Assembly: GCA_964552725.1 (NCBI GenBank)
Contig: CAZKHU010000039.1
Location: forward strand, 1 to 24,041
Length of the DNA: 24,041 bases
Source of the DNA: DYTH01 sp964552725
GTDB lineage: Bacteria > Desulfobacterota > Syntrophia > Syntrophales > UBA5619
Direction: 5' to 3'
Shown here: piece by piece, positions 15,187 through 22,118 of the stretch
How the letters are laid out: each line of letters begins with the position of its first letter
How positions within the stretch are numbered: the stretch's first letter is position 1
Notes under the pieces: generated by a model
Databases searched by the model: none
The model's input: the letters and a program-made list of their open reading frames with translations, nothing else
What the model was told of the DNA's origin: nothing
Position numbers and translations under genes: made by a program

Positions 15187-17565
15187 ATGACTATGATAAC
15201 AGAGATGCCCTCGCTGATCAGAAAAATTCGCATTGTCGGCTTGCTGGCATTAGCGTTTTCACTTTTGGGCGTTGCTTCGCAAATATCCGCGATTATTGCC
15301 GCAGAACCGCCACGTGAGATCCTTGCGGGTGTCCTCCGAAACTTTCCTCCCGAGTATGCCATCGACGAGGCGACCGGAAAACCCGCCGGATTAGCCGTCG
15401 AAGTCATGAATGAGATTGCGGGAAAAGCCGACCTGCTCGACAAACTCGACAGAGCGGTTCAATCGTTTATCGCCACCCCGAAATACCGGGAAATATACGT
15501 CAGATGGTACGGCGTGCCGGAGCCCTACTGGAATGCCCATCGCGTATCGATCACGGCAGTGATTTTACTTGCGCTTATCATCATTGTCTCCGGAATAGCG
15601 CATTACCTCTCATTGCGGCGGCTGAACCGGGGCTTGCAAAGCTCTCTGGAAAGACAGAAAAACGCCGAGGCGCTGCTGCAGAAAAGCGAAATGCGCTACC
15701 GTCATCTTGTCGAGTCGTCCCACGACTGGATATGGGAGATTGATGAAAACTGCGTCTATACCTATGCCAGTCCCCTCGTCAAGGAACTGCTCGGATACGA
15801 ATCCGAGGAGGTACTCGGGAAAACGCCGTTCGACCTGATGCCGGAGGAAGAGGCCGGACGCGTCGAGCCGCTATTTGCAGCCATCGCCGCCGGGCGGCAA
15901 TCGTTCCGGGATTTGGAAAACTGCAACCGGCATAAGGATGGGACCCTCGTGATTCTGGAAACCAACGGGGCGCCGATTATCGACGACAGCGGCGCTTTCC
16001 GCGGCTATCGGGGCATGGACCGCGATATTACCGAGCGCAAGCGGGCGGAGGAGGATCGTCTGCGGCTGGTGGCGGCTATCGAACAGTCCGGTGAAATGGT
16101 GATGATTGTCGATAAGGGGGGGATCATTCAATATGTGAATCCGGCCTTTGAGCGCATCACCGGTTATACGCGCGAAGAGGCCGTGGGAAAGAACCCGCGG
16201 ATATTGAAAAGCGGCAGGCAGGGCATTGATTTCTATAAAGGGTTATGGGACGTCCTGAACGCCGGCGGGACATGGCAGGGGCACTTCGTCAACAAGAAGA
16301 AGGACGGCCTCCTCTTCGAGGAAGACGCCACGATTTCTCCCGTAAGGAATTCATTGGGAGATGTCACCCACTATGTTGCGGTCAAGCGCGATGTCACCGA
16401 ACAGTTGAAGACTGAAAAACAACTGTTCCAGGCGCAAAAGATGGAGGCCATCGGCACCATGGCCGGCGGCATTGCCCACGATTTCAACAACATTCTCGGC
16501 GCCATCTCCGGATACACCGAACTTTCCCTCGCGAAAATTCCCCCGGAGAGCAGGATCAAGTATTATCTGGAGCAGATACAGGCGTCAAGCCAGCGCGCCA
16601 TCAACCTGGTGCGGCAGATCCTCGAATTCAGCCGTCTGACCGAGAAAGACCGGAAACCTGTCAGTTTGCTTCCGCTGATCAAAGAAACGGTCAAGATGCT
16701 GAGGGAAATAATGCCCTCTACCATTGCGTTGCGGCTGAACGTCCGTACCGAAGCGGATGCGGTGCTCGGCGATGCGACGCAGATTTACCAGATTCTGATG
16801 AATCTCTGCACCAATGCCTATCAGTCCATGAAGGACAAAGGCGGCCAGTTGGAGATTGAATTGGTGAAAACAGAGGCGGGGGAGGATATTGAAGACAGGA
16901 TTCAGGGATTGACTCCGGGCTCTTATGTCGAGATTATCGTCAGGGATACCGGAACAGGCATAGACCCGCTGATCAGGAAGCGGATATTCGATCCCTTTTT
17001 CACCACCAAAAAAATCGGCGAAGGCACTGGTCTGGGCTTGTCGGTTGTGCATGGGATTGTCCGGAGTTACGGCGGTAAAATTACCGTCGAAAGCCGGGTT
17101 GACGAAGGGAGCGCCTTCCACGTCTATCTTCCCCTGCTTGCCGAAAATCCGGAGGCATCGTCGTGGGAGCCGTCCAAGCCGCTCAGGGAAGGCACGGGCA
17201 GAATTCTGTTTGTGGATGATGAAGAGATGCTGGTCGACATGGCAAAGGAGATGCTGGAGAGCCATGGGTACACGGTGTTTGCCGGAACCGACAGCGTGCA
17301 GGCGCTGGAAACCTTCCGCGCCCATCCCGAACAGTTTGATCTGGTGATAACCGATCAGACAATGCCGGCCATGACGGGGATTGAACTGGCCCGCAACATA
17401 ACATCGATCAGACCCGACATGCCGATCATCCTCTGTACGGGATTCCTCGATTCCGCTCTTGAAGAAAAGGCAACCGAAGCAAAAATACGGGAAGTTGTTT
17501 TAAAACCTGTCATAATCAGAAAGCTTATAGCGAAGATGCAGGAACTGCTCCCCCCGGCAGGTTAA
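15187..17565 (+). CDS. Hybrid histidine kinase with internally deleted periplasmic sensor
   Basis: A 792-aa sensor kinase. A membrane segment or signal (about 15-38) is followed by what should be an SBP_bac_3 solute-binding sensor of about 220 residues. Only its start (GVLRNFPPEYAIDEATGKP, residues 48-66) and its end (LLDKLDRAVQSFIATPKY, 83-100) remain, joined near residue 81 in frame. A second membrane helix (119-139), two PAS domains (about 165-290 and 295-410), HisKA with H431 (GGIAHDFNN), HATPase (GEGTGLGLSVVHGI) and a receiver with D723 (ITDQTMPA) are intact. ATG 15187 has GGAAAGGGG just upstream; ATG 15127 is an alternative. Ligand sensing through the periplasm is probably lost while kinase function may persist through the PAS domains. 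Confidence 0.9.
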   Translation: MTMITEMPSLIRKIRIVGLLALAFSLLGVASQISAIIAAEPPREILAGVLRNFPPEYAIDEATGKPAGLAVEVMNEIAGKADLLDKLDRAVQSFIATPKYREIYVRWYGVPEPYWNAHRVSITAVILLALIIIVSGIAHYLSLRRLNRGLQSSLERQKNAEALLQKSEMRYRHLVESSHDWIWEIDENCVYTYASPLVKELLGYESEEVLGKTPFDLMPEEEAGRVEPLFAAIAAGRQSFRDLENCNRHKDGTLVILETNGAPIIDDSGAFRGYRGMDRDITERKRAEEDRLRLVAAIEQSGEMVMIVDKGGIIQYVNPAFERITGYTREEAVGKNPRILKSGRQGIDFYKGLWDVLNAGGTWQGHFVNKKKDGLLFEEDATISPVRNSLGDVTHYVAVKRDVTEQLKTEKQLFQAQKMEAIGTMAGGIAHDFNNILGAISGYTELSLAKIPPESRIKYYLEQIQASSQRAINLVRQILEFSRLTEKDRKPVSLLPLIKETVKMLREIMPSTIALRLNVRTEADAVLGDATQIYQILMNLCTNAYQSMKDKGGQLEIELVKTEAGEDIEDRIQGLTPGSYVEIIVRDTGTGIDPLIRKRIFDPFFTTKKIGEGTGLGLSVVHGIVRSYGGKITVESRVDEGSAFHVYLPLLAENPEASSWEPSKPLREGTGRILFVDDEEMLVDMAKEMLESHGYTVFAGTDSVQALETFRAHPEQFDLVITDQTMPAMTGIELARNITSIRPDMPIILCTGFLDSALEEKATEAKIREVVLKPVIIRKLIAKMQELLPPAG

Positions 17566-17581
17566 TCCGGAAGGAAAGAGT

Positions 17582-18010
17582 GTGGCGCGTGTACTGATCA
17601 TTTCGGAAGTGATAATCATTACAGCCTATGGAGACGGGGGCGGCGCCGAATTGGCGCTGGACAGCGGCGCCTGGGATTACATTCAGAAGACCGCCTCGAT
17701 TTCCGAAATGAAGATGTCCTTGTCAAGGGCCATTCAGTATGCGGAGGCGAACCGGGACAGAGCGGCGCTTGGCCCCCTTCATCTCGAACTGGGCGGCATA
17801 ATCGGCAGGAGCGAAAAACTGCGCATCTGTTTCGGCCGCCTTGCCCAGGCGGCGAGAAGCGATGCCAATCTGTTGCTTTCGGGAGAAACCGGGACGGGAG
17901 GAGCTGGAGAGCAATTTTCGCACATTATGCATGCATTTTGGCAGGCGAAAGATATCTGCGCAGTTCTGCAGCGGTGCATCGGCAGATACGGCAGCGGAGG
18001 AGGGACGTAA
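17582..18010 (+). pseudogene. Remnant of an NtrC-family sigma54 response regulator
   Basis: The frame starts MARVLII (GTG start, GGAAGGA upstream), the usual first strand of a receiver domain, and then jumps straight to SEVIIITAYGD, the fourth strand. About 60-70 residues with the acidic pocket and phospho-acceptor Asp are missing. The rest of the receiver (SGAWDYIQKTASISEM) leads into the start of the AAA+ domain (GGIIGRSEKLRICFGRLAQAA), then the Walker A beginning LLLSGETGTG. There the expected K-E-L is replaced by GAGEQF and homology ends; the ATPase, sigma54-contact (GAFTGA) and DNA-binding parts are absent. The intact form was probably the partner of the kinase ending at 17565, 16 nt upstream. 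The 142-aa product cannot be a working activator. Confidence 0.8.
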
Positions 18011-18072
18011 AAGGCGGCAGCAGCCAATGGGGAATTGGGCCTTGGAGCATAAATAGAAAAGGAGATGCGGAC

Positions 18073-18582
18073 ATGGAGCAAGTAGCGGCAATGGAGCAGA
18101 CGGTGAAGATCATGGCGAACCGGGAGGGCAAGTACCTGACGTTTACGCTGGCGGAGGAGGAGTACGGGATCGGCATCCTGAAGGTGAAAGAGATCATCGG
18201 CATTGTGCCGATTACCACGGTGCCCCGCACCCCTGACTATATGAAAGGCGTCATCAATTTGAGAGGCAAGGTGATCCCCGTCGTGGATTTGCGACTGAAG
18301 TTCGGGATGGAGGCGATGGATTACACGGAGCGAACCTGTATTATCGTGGTCGATATTGACGTGGAAAACAAGAAGATTCAGATGGGCATCGTGGTGGATT
18401 CGGTGTCGGAGGTAATGAACATCAAGGCCGGGGATATCGAGGATACGCCGGATTTCGGCAGTCGGTTGAATACGGAGTATATTCTGGGAATGGCCAAAAT
18501 GGGCGGTCGCGTGAAGATCTTGCTGGATATCGACCGGGTGCTCAACCGGGCGGAAATGACCGCTCTGGATAAAGTTGCCTGA
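18073..18582 (+). CDS. cheW: Chemotaxis coupling protein CheW
   Basis: Cytoplasmic adaptor that links chemoreceptors to the kinase CheA. The 169-aa protein has the CheW fold: KYLTFTLAEEEYGIGILKVKEI, then the hallmark PDYMKGVINLRGKVIPVVDLR, followed by VVDSVSEVMNI and the final RVKILLDIDRVLN. ATG 18073 has AAAAGGAG at about 8 nt; upstream extensions in the frame lack a ribosome site. It lies 79 nt before the first chemoreceptor and is probably co-transcribed with it. No cheA, cheY, cheR or cheB is in the window, so these genes feed a pathway encoded elsewhere. A short copy of its 3' end lies at 20371-20424 between the two receptors. Confidence 0.95.
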   Translation: MEQVAAMEQTVKIMANREGKYLTFTLAEEEYGIGILKVKEIIGIVPITTVPRTPDYMKGVINLRGKVIPVVDLRLKFGMEAMDYTERTCIIVVDIDVENKKIQMGIVVDSVSEVMNIKAGDIEDTPDFGSRLNTEYILGMAKMGGRVKILLDIDRVLNRAEMTALDKVA

Positions 18583-18661
18583 AACGGCCGGCGCCGTCTA
18601 TATGAGTTTTTGACTGTGACTATGAATATTTCCCTTTAAACCAGAGAAAGGAGTAAGAATA

Positions 18662-20287
18662 ATGAGATTTGCCGATATGAAAGTCTCGACAAAGTTATAC
18701 CTTGGTTTTGCCCTGCCGGTGCTGATTATGATAGTTTTAAGTTTAATGTCGCTCTCCAGCATGGAGAATATCCAGCGTAATCTTGAAAGGATAGTAAAAG
18801 TGAACAATCTGCGGAGCAATCTTTCCTATGAAACAGGGGCAGATATCCGGGATATCGCCGGCATGTTGCGGGATATTGCGATCGTAAAAGAGGATGCCCG
18901 GAGACAGGCGCATCAAAAAGAGATTGCCGCGCTGCGGGAAAAGTATGTCGGCCAGCTCAAAAAAATCGAAGAGCTGACCACTAAAGACGATGCGAAGGGT
19001 CTGGAACTGCTCGGGAACGTCAGAAAAGCTCAGGAGGAGGCGAAGGATTCGAATAACAAGGTAATCGAGCTGGCGATTGCGCGCAATGACGCCGAGGCGT
19101 TTGAACTTCTGGAGAGCAAGGCAGCCCCTGCCGTAACAAAGCTGCTGAAGGCCATCGACGCCCTGACGGAACATCAGGTGGAGCGCAGCCGGGTGCGTTT
19201 TGAAGCGGCCGAGCAGACTTACGCCTCTGCGCGGCAGTACAGCATTGTGCTGGTGGCGCTGGCGGCGCTTCTTTCCGCCGGTCTGGCCTTTTTCATCACC
19301 CGCAGCATTACCGGGCCGCTGCAGCGGGTGATTGCCGGTCTTTCGGATGGGGCTGAGCAGGTAGCGGCGGCGGCGGGTCAGGTGTCTTCCGCCAGTCAGT
19401 CTCTGGCGGAAGGTACGACGGAGCAGGCGGCATCTCTGGAGGAGACGTCGGCCTCGCTGGAAGAGATGTCTTCGATGACGAAGCAGAACGCCGACCATGC
19501 GAACCAGGCGCGGTCGATGATGAAGGAAGCCAATCGGATTGTGGAGAAGGTAAACGGCCATATGGCGGCGATGGCGGGCGCCATTGCTGATATAACCCGT
19601 TCGAGCGAAGAGACGGGGAAGATCATCAAGACGATCGACGAGATCGCCTTTCAGACCAACCTGCTTGCCTTGAATGCGGCAGTGGAAGCGGCGCGGGCCG
19701 GCGAGGCGGGGGCGGGATTTGCGGTAGTGGCCGGCGAGGTCAGAAACCTGGCGATGCGGTCGGCTGATGCGGCGAAGAACACCAGCAACCTGATCGAAGG
19801 GACGATCAAGGCGGTTCGGAACGGGAATGAATTGACCAGCGCCACCCAGGAGGCCTTCAGGGAGAATGCTGAAATTTCCGGCAAGATTGGTCAGTTGGTG
19901 GATGAGATTGCGACGGCATCCGAGGAGCAGGCCCAGGGGATTAGCCAGGTGAGCAAGGCTGTTGCGGAGATGGACAAGGTGACTCAGTCGACGGCTGCCA
20001 ATGCGGAAGAGTCGGCCGCGGCCTCGGAGGAGCTGAATGCCCAGGCGGAGCAGATGAAGGTTTACGTGGGGGATTTGGTGGGGGTAATCGGCGGCAGCGG
20101 CAGTTCTCGGATGCCGGTTTCGCTGCAGCCCCGACAGGTTAATGGACGCGGCGCGCGGCCCGGGGCGCTGCCTTTTCCTCCGAAATCGGCGGGGAAGCAG
20201 GTTGCAACCCTTGGCCACGGAAAGATGAAAATTACGCGGCCCGACCAGGTAATCCCCTTTGACGACGAAGAGTTCAAGGATTTCTGA
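18662..20287 (+). CDS. Methyl-accepting chemotaxis protein 1 (4HB-type sensor)
   Basis: Inner-membrane chemoreceptor, 541 aa. Membrane helices are at about 12-32 and 196-217. The periplasmic part (33-195) is all-helical, like the four-helix-bundle sensor family. After the second helix there is only a short HAMP-like stub (SITGPLQRVIAGLSDG) before the long signalling coiled coil. Its tip, with AFQTNLLALNAAVEAARAGE and GFAVVAGEVRNLA, binds CheW and CheA. The C-terminal tail (about 470-541) is flexible, Gly/Pro-rich and ends PDQVIPFDDEEFKDF, perhaps a docking tail for adaptation enzymes (inference). AAAGGAG precedes the ATG. From residue 223 to the stop the DNA is a near-perfect copy of the next receptor. 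Confidence 0.95.
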   Translation: MRFADMKVSTKLYLGFALPVLIMIVLSLMSLSSMENIQRNLERIVKVNNLRSNLSYETGADIRDIAGMLRDIAIVKEDARRQAHQKEIAALREKYVGQLKKIEELTTKDDAKGLELLGNVRKAQEEAKDSNNKVIELAIARNDAEAFELLESKAAPAVTKLLKAIDALTEHQVERSRVRFEAAEQTYASARQYSIVLVALAALLSAGLAFFITRSITGPLQRVIAGLSDGAEQVAAAAGQVSSASQSLAEGTTEQAASLEETSASLEEMSSMTKQNADHANQARSMMKEANRIVEKVNGHMAAMAGAIADITRSSEETGKIIKTIDEIAFQTNLLALNAAVEAARAGEAGAGFAVVAGEVRNLAMRSADAAKNTSNLIEGTIKAVRNGNELTSATQEAFRENAEISGKIGQLVDEIATASEEQAQGISQVSKAVAEMDKVTQSTAANAEESAAASEELNAQAEQMKVYVGDLVGVIGGSGSSRMPVSLQPRQVNGRGARPGALPFPPKSAGKQVATLGHGKMKITRPDQVIPFDDEEFKDF

Positions 20288-20291
20288 AAAA
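19327..20291 (+). repeat. 965-bp direct repeat, copy 1 (MCP signalling half)
   Basis: Positions 19327-20291 match 21128-22092 at a constant offset of 1801 with one base difference that I can see (A20268 versus G22069). The match starts at the codon for V223, just after the second membrane helix, and ends four bases beyond the stop codon. Confidence 0.93.
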
Positions 20292-20342
20292 CGCCGATCG
20301 CAGTTTCTTTCGCGGATCTTTGGCGATAGTGTTTTGTAAACG

Positions 20343-20377
20343 CCCGTTCGTTCTCAGATGGATTCAGAACGAGCGGG
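20343..20377. other. Hairpin between the two chemoreceptor genes
   Basis: CCCGTTCGTTCT (20343-20354) pairs with AGAACGAGCGGG (20366-20377) over 12 positions with one G-T pair, around an 11-nt loop. No T-run follows, so it is not a standard terminator. Its right arm abuts the cheW relic, so it may mark a deletion junction or modulate expression of the second receptor. Confidence 0.5.
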
Positions 20378-20424
20378 TGAAGATATTGCTGGATATCGAC
20401 GATGGCTCAACGTCGAAAAGATAA
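20371..20424 (+). pseudogene. Relic of a cheW 3' end
   Basis: Positions 20377-20400 match cheW positions 18511-18534 at 23 of 24 bases and in the same reading frame sense, encoding VKILLDID as in CheW. The frame then reads DGSTSKR and stops at 20422-20424. No other part of cheW is present upstream, so this is the tail of a second cheW that was otherwise deleted. It sits immediately before the second receptor, as cheW does before the first. Confidence 0.65.
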
Positions 20425-20474
20425 ACGAAACGGGCAAGACAGAGTAAATAACAGCGATGAAAGGAGATGTCGGA

Positions 20475-22088
20475 ATGAACAACATAAAATTGAGTGTCAA
20501 ACTGATCGGCGGTTTTCTGATTGTGGCCGTTATTGCGGCTGTTATCGGTATTGCCGGCTACAAAGCCATGGAAGAGGCTATAGTTGCCCAAAACAAGGTA
20601 TCAGGCGTTCTTTTGCCCAGCGTATATGCACTGGGAGTTATCAACGAAGGCCAAACTGCCGTTCAGCGTTTTGAACGGGTGCTGGTGTACGAGATGGATC
20701 CGGCGATTACCCCGAGGCAATATTCGGGGCTGGAGGAGGCGTGGAAGCGGGTAGGCGAAGGGTGGAAAATATATGAACCGCTGATCCAGACCAGAGAGGA
20801 AGAGAAACTTTGGAAGGAGTTCGTTCCTCAATGGGAGGCATGGAAAAAGGTACATCAGGAGGTGATCGAGCTGGCGAAGAAGGGTGATCTGACGAATGCC
20901 AAAGACCTGAGTTTCGGCAAGGCGGAGGATGCTTTCCAAACCGCCGAGAAACTGCTGGGGAAAATTACCGTCTTGAATAGGAGAGTGGTAAAAGAGACAG
21001 ACGCAGTTTTTGACAAAACCGCCGCGCGGACCAAGATTTTCCTCGTTTCGCTGATTCTGGTCGGGTTAGCTATAGCCCTCGGTCTGGGCATTTTCATTAC
21101 GCTTTCGATTACCCGGTCTCTGAACAAGGTGATTGCCGGTCTTTCGGATGGGGCTGAGCAGGTAGCGGCGGCGGCGGGTCAGGTGTCTTCCGCCAGTCAG
21201 TCTCTGGCGGAAGGTACGACGGAGCAGGCGGCATCTCTGGAGGAGACGTCGGCCTCGCTGGAAGAGATGTCTTCGATGACGAAGCAGAACGCCGACCATG
21301 CGAACCAGGCGCGGTCGATGATGAAGGAAGCCAATCGGATTGTGGAGAAGGTAAACGGCCATATGGCGGCGATGGCGGGCGCCATTGCTGATATAACCCG
21401 TTCGAGCGAAGAGACGGGGAAGATCATCAAGACGATCGACGAGATCGCCTTTCAGACCAACCTGCTTGCCTTGAATGCGGCAGTGGAAGCGGCGCGGGCC
21501 GGCGAGGCGGGGGCGGGATTTGCGGTAGTGGCCGGCGAGGTCAGAAACCTGGCGATGCGGTCGGCTGATGCGGCGAAGAACACCAGCAACCTGATCGAAG
21601 GGACGATCAAGGCGGTTCGGAACGGGAATGAATTGACCAGCGCCACCCAGGAGGCCTTCAGGGAGAATGCTGAAATTTCCGGCAAGATTGGTCAGTTGGT
21701 GGATGAGATTGCGACGGCATCCGAGGAGCAGGCCCAGGGGATTAGCCAGGTGAGCAAGGCTGTTGCGGAGATGGACAAGGTGACTCAGTCGACGGCTGCC
21801 AATGCGGAAGAGTCGGCCGCGGCCTCGGAGGAGCTGAATGCCCAGGCGGAGCAGATGAAGGTTTACGTGGGGGATTTGGTGGGGGTAATCGGCGGCAGCG
21901 GCAGTTCTCGGATGCCGGTTTCGCTGCAGCCCCGACAGGTTAATGGACGCGGCGCGCGGCCCGGGGCGCTGCCTTTTCCTCCGAAATCGGCGGGGAAGCA
22001 GGTTGCAACCCTTGGCCACGGAAAGATGAAAATTACGCGGCCCGACCAGGTAATCCCCTTTGACGACGGAGAGTTCAAGGATTTCTGA
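20475..22088 (+). CDS. Methyl-accepting chemotaxis protein 2
   Basis: Second chemoreceptor, 537 aa. Membrane helices are at about 8-28 (GGFLIVAVIAAVIGIAGY) and 185-208 (IFLVSLILVGLAIALGLGIF). The helical periplasmic sensor (about 29-184) is unlike that of the first receptor: it contains PSVYALGVINEGQTAVQR and W-rich stretches (WKRVGEGWKIYEPL, LWKEFVPQWEAWKKVHQEV), typical of a 4HB/HBM-like ligand bundle. From V219 to the stop it is the same as receptor 1 except for G532 in place of Glu in the tail. ATG 20475 is preceded by GAAAGGAG at about 8 nt; ATG 20457 is a less likely start. The two receptors should feed the same kinase arrays but respond to different ligands. Confidence 0.95.
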   Translation: MNNIKLSVKLIGGFLIVAVIAAVIGIAGYKAMEEAIVAQNKVSGVLLPSVYALGVINEGQTAVQRFERVLVYEMDPAITPRQYSGLEEAWKRVGEGWKIYEPLIQTREEEKLWKEFVPQWEAWKKVHQEVIELAKKGDLTNAKDLSFGKAEDAFQTAEKLLGKITVLNRRVVKETDAVFDKTAARTKIFLVSLILVGLAIALGLGIFITLSITRSLNKVIAGLSDGAEQVAAAAGQVSSASQSLAEGTTEQAASLEETSASLEEMSSMTKQNADHANQARSMMKEANRIVEKVNGHMAAMAGAIADITRSSEETGKIIKTIDEIAFQTNLLALNAAVEAARAGEAGAGFAVVAGEVRNLAMRSADAAKNTSNLIEGTIKAVRNGNELTSATQEAFRENAEISGKIGQLVDEIATASEEQAQGISQVSKAVAEMDKVTQSTAANAEESAAASEELNAQAEQMKVYVGDLVGVIGGSGSSRMPVSLQPRQVNGRGARPGALPFPPKSAGKQVATLGHGKMKITRPDQVIPFDDGEFKDF

Positions 22089-22092
22089 AAAA
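21128..22092 (+). repeat. 965-bp direct repeat, copy 2 (MCP signalling half)
   Basis: Second copy of the repeat at 19327-20291; see that entry. Flanking sequence on both sides is unrelated, so the boundaries are sharp. The sole difference changes Glu (GAA) to Gly (GGA) at 22068-22070. Confidence 0.93.
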
Positions 22093-22118
22093 TTTCCGGA
22101 AAACAAGCATTTTCCCGA

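Noticed and set aside
11835..15443. Very long open frame (about 1200 codons) on the minus strand opposite surE and the first hybrid kinase
   Set aside because: It lies entirely antisense to two genes with clear domains and motifs. The product is His/Arg/Gln-rich without recognisable domains, typical of the antisense of GC-rich coding sequence.
18583..18661. Promoter or terminator between cheW and the first receptor
   Set aside because: A TTGACT is present but no properly spaced -10 box, and the GC-rich palindromic bit after cheW has no T-run; more likely an operon spacer.
18743..20218. Minus-strand frame opposite the first chemoreceptor (and its twin opposite the second)
   Set aside because: Arg/His/Leu-rich shadow; it occurs twice only because the receptor DNA is repeated.
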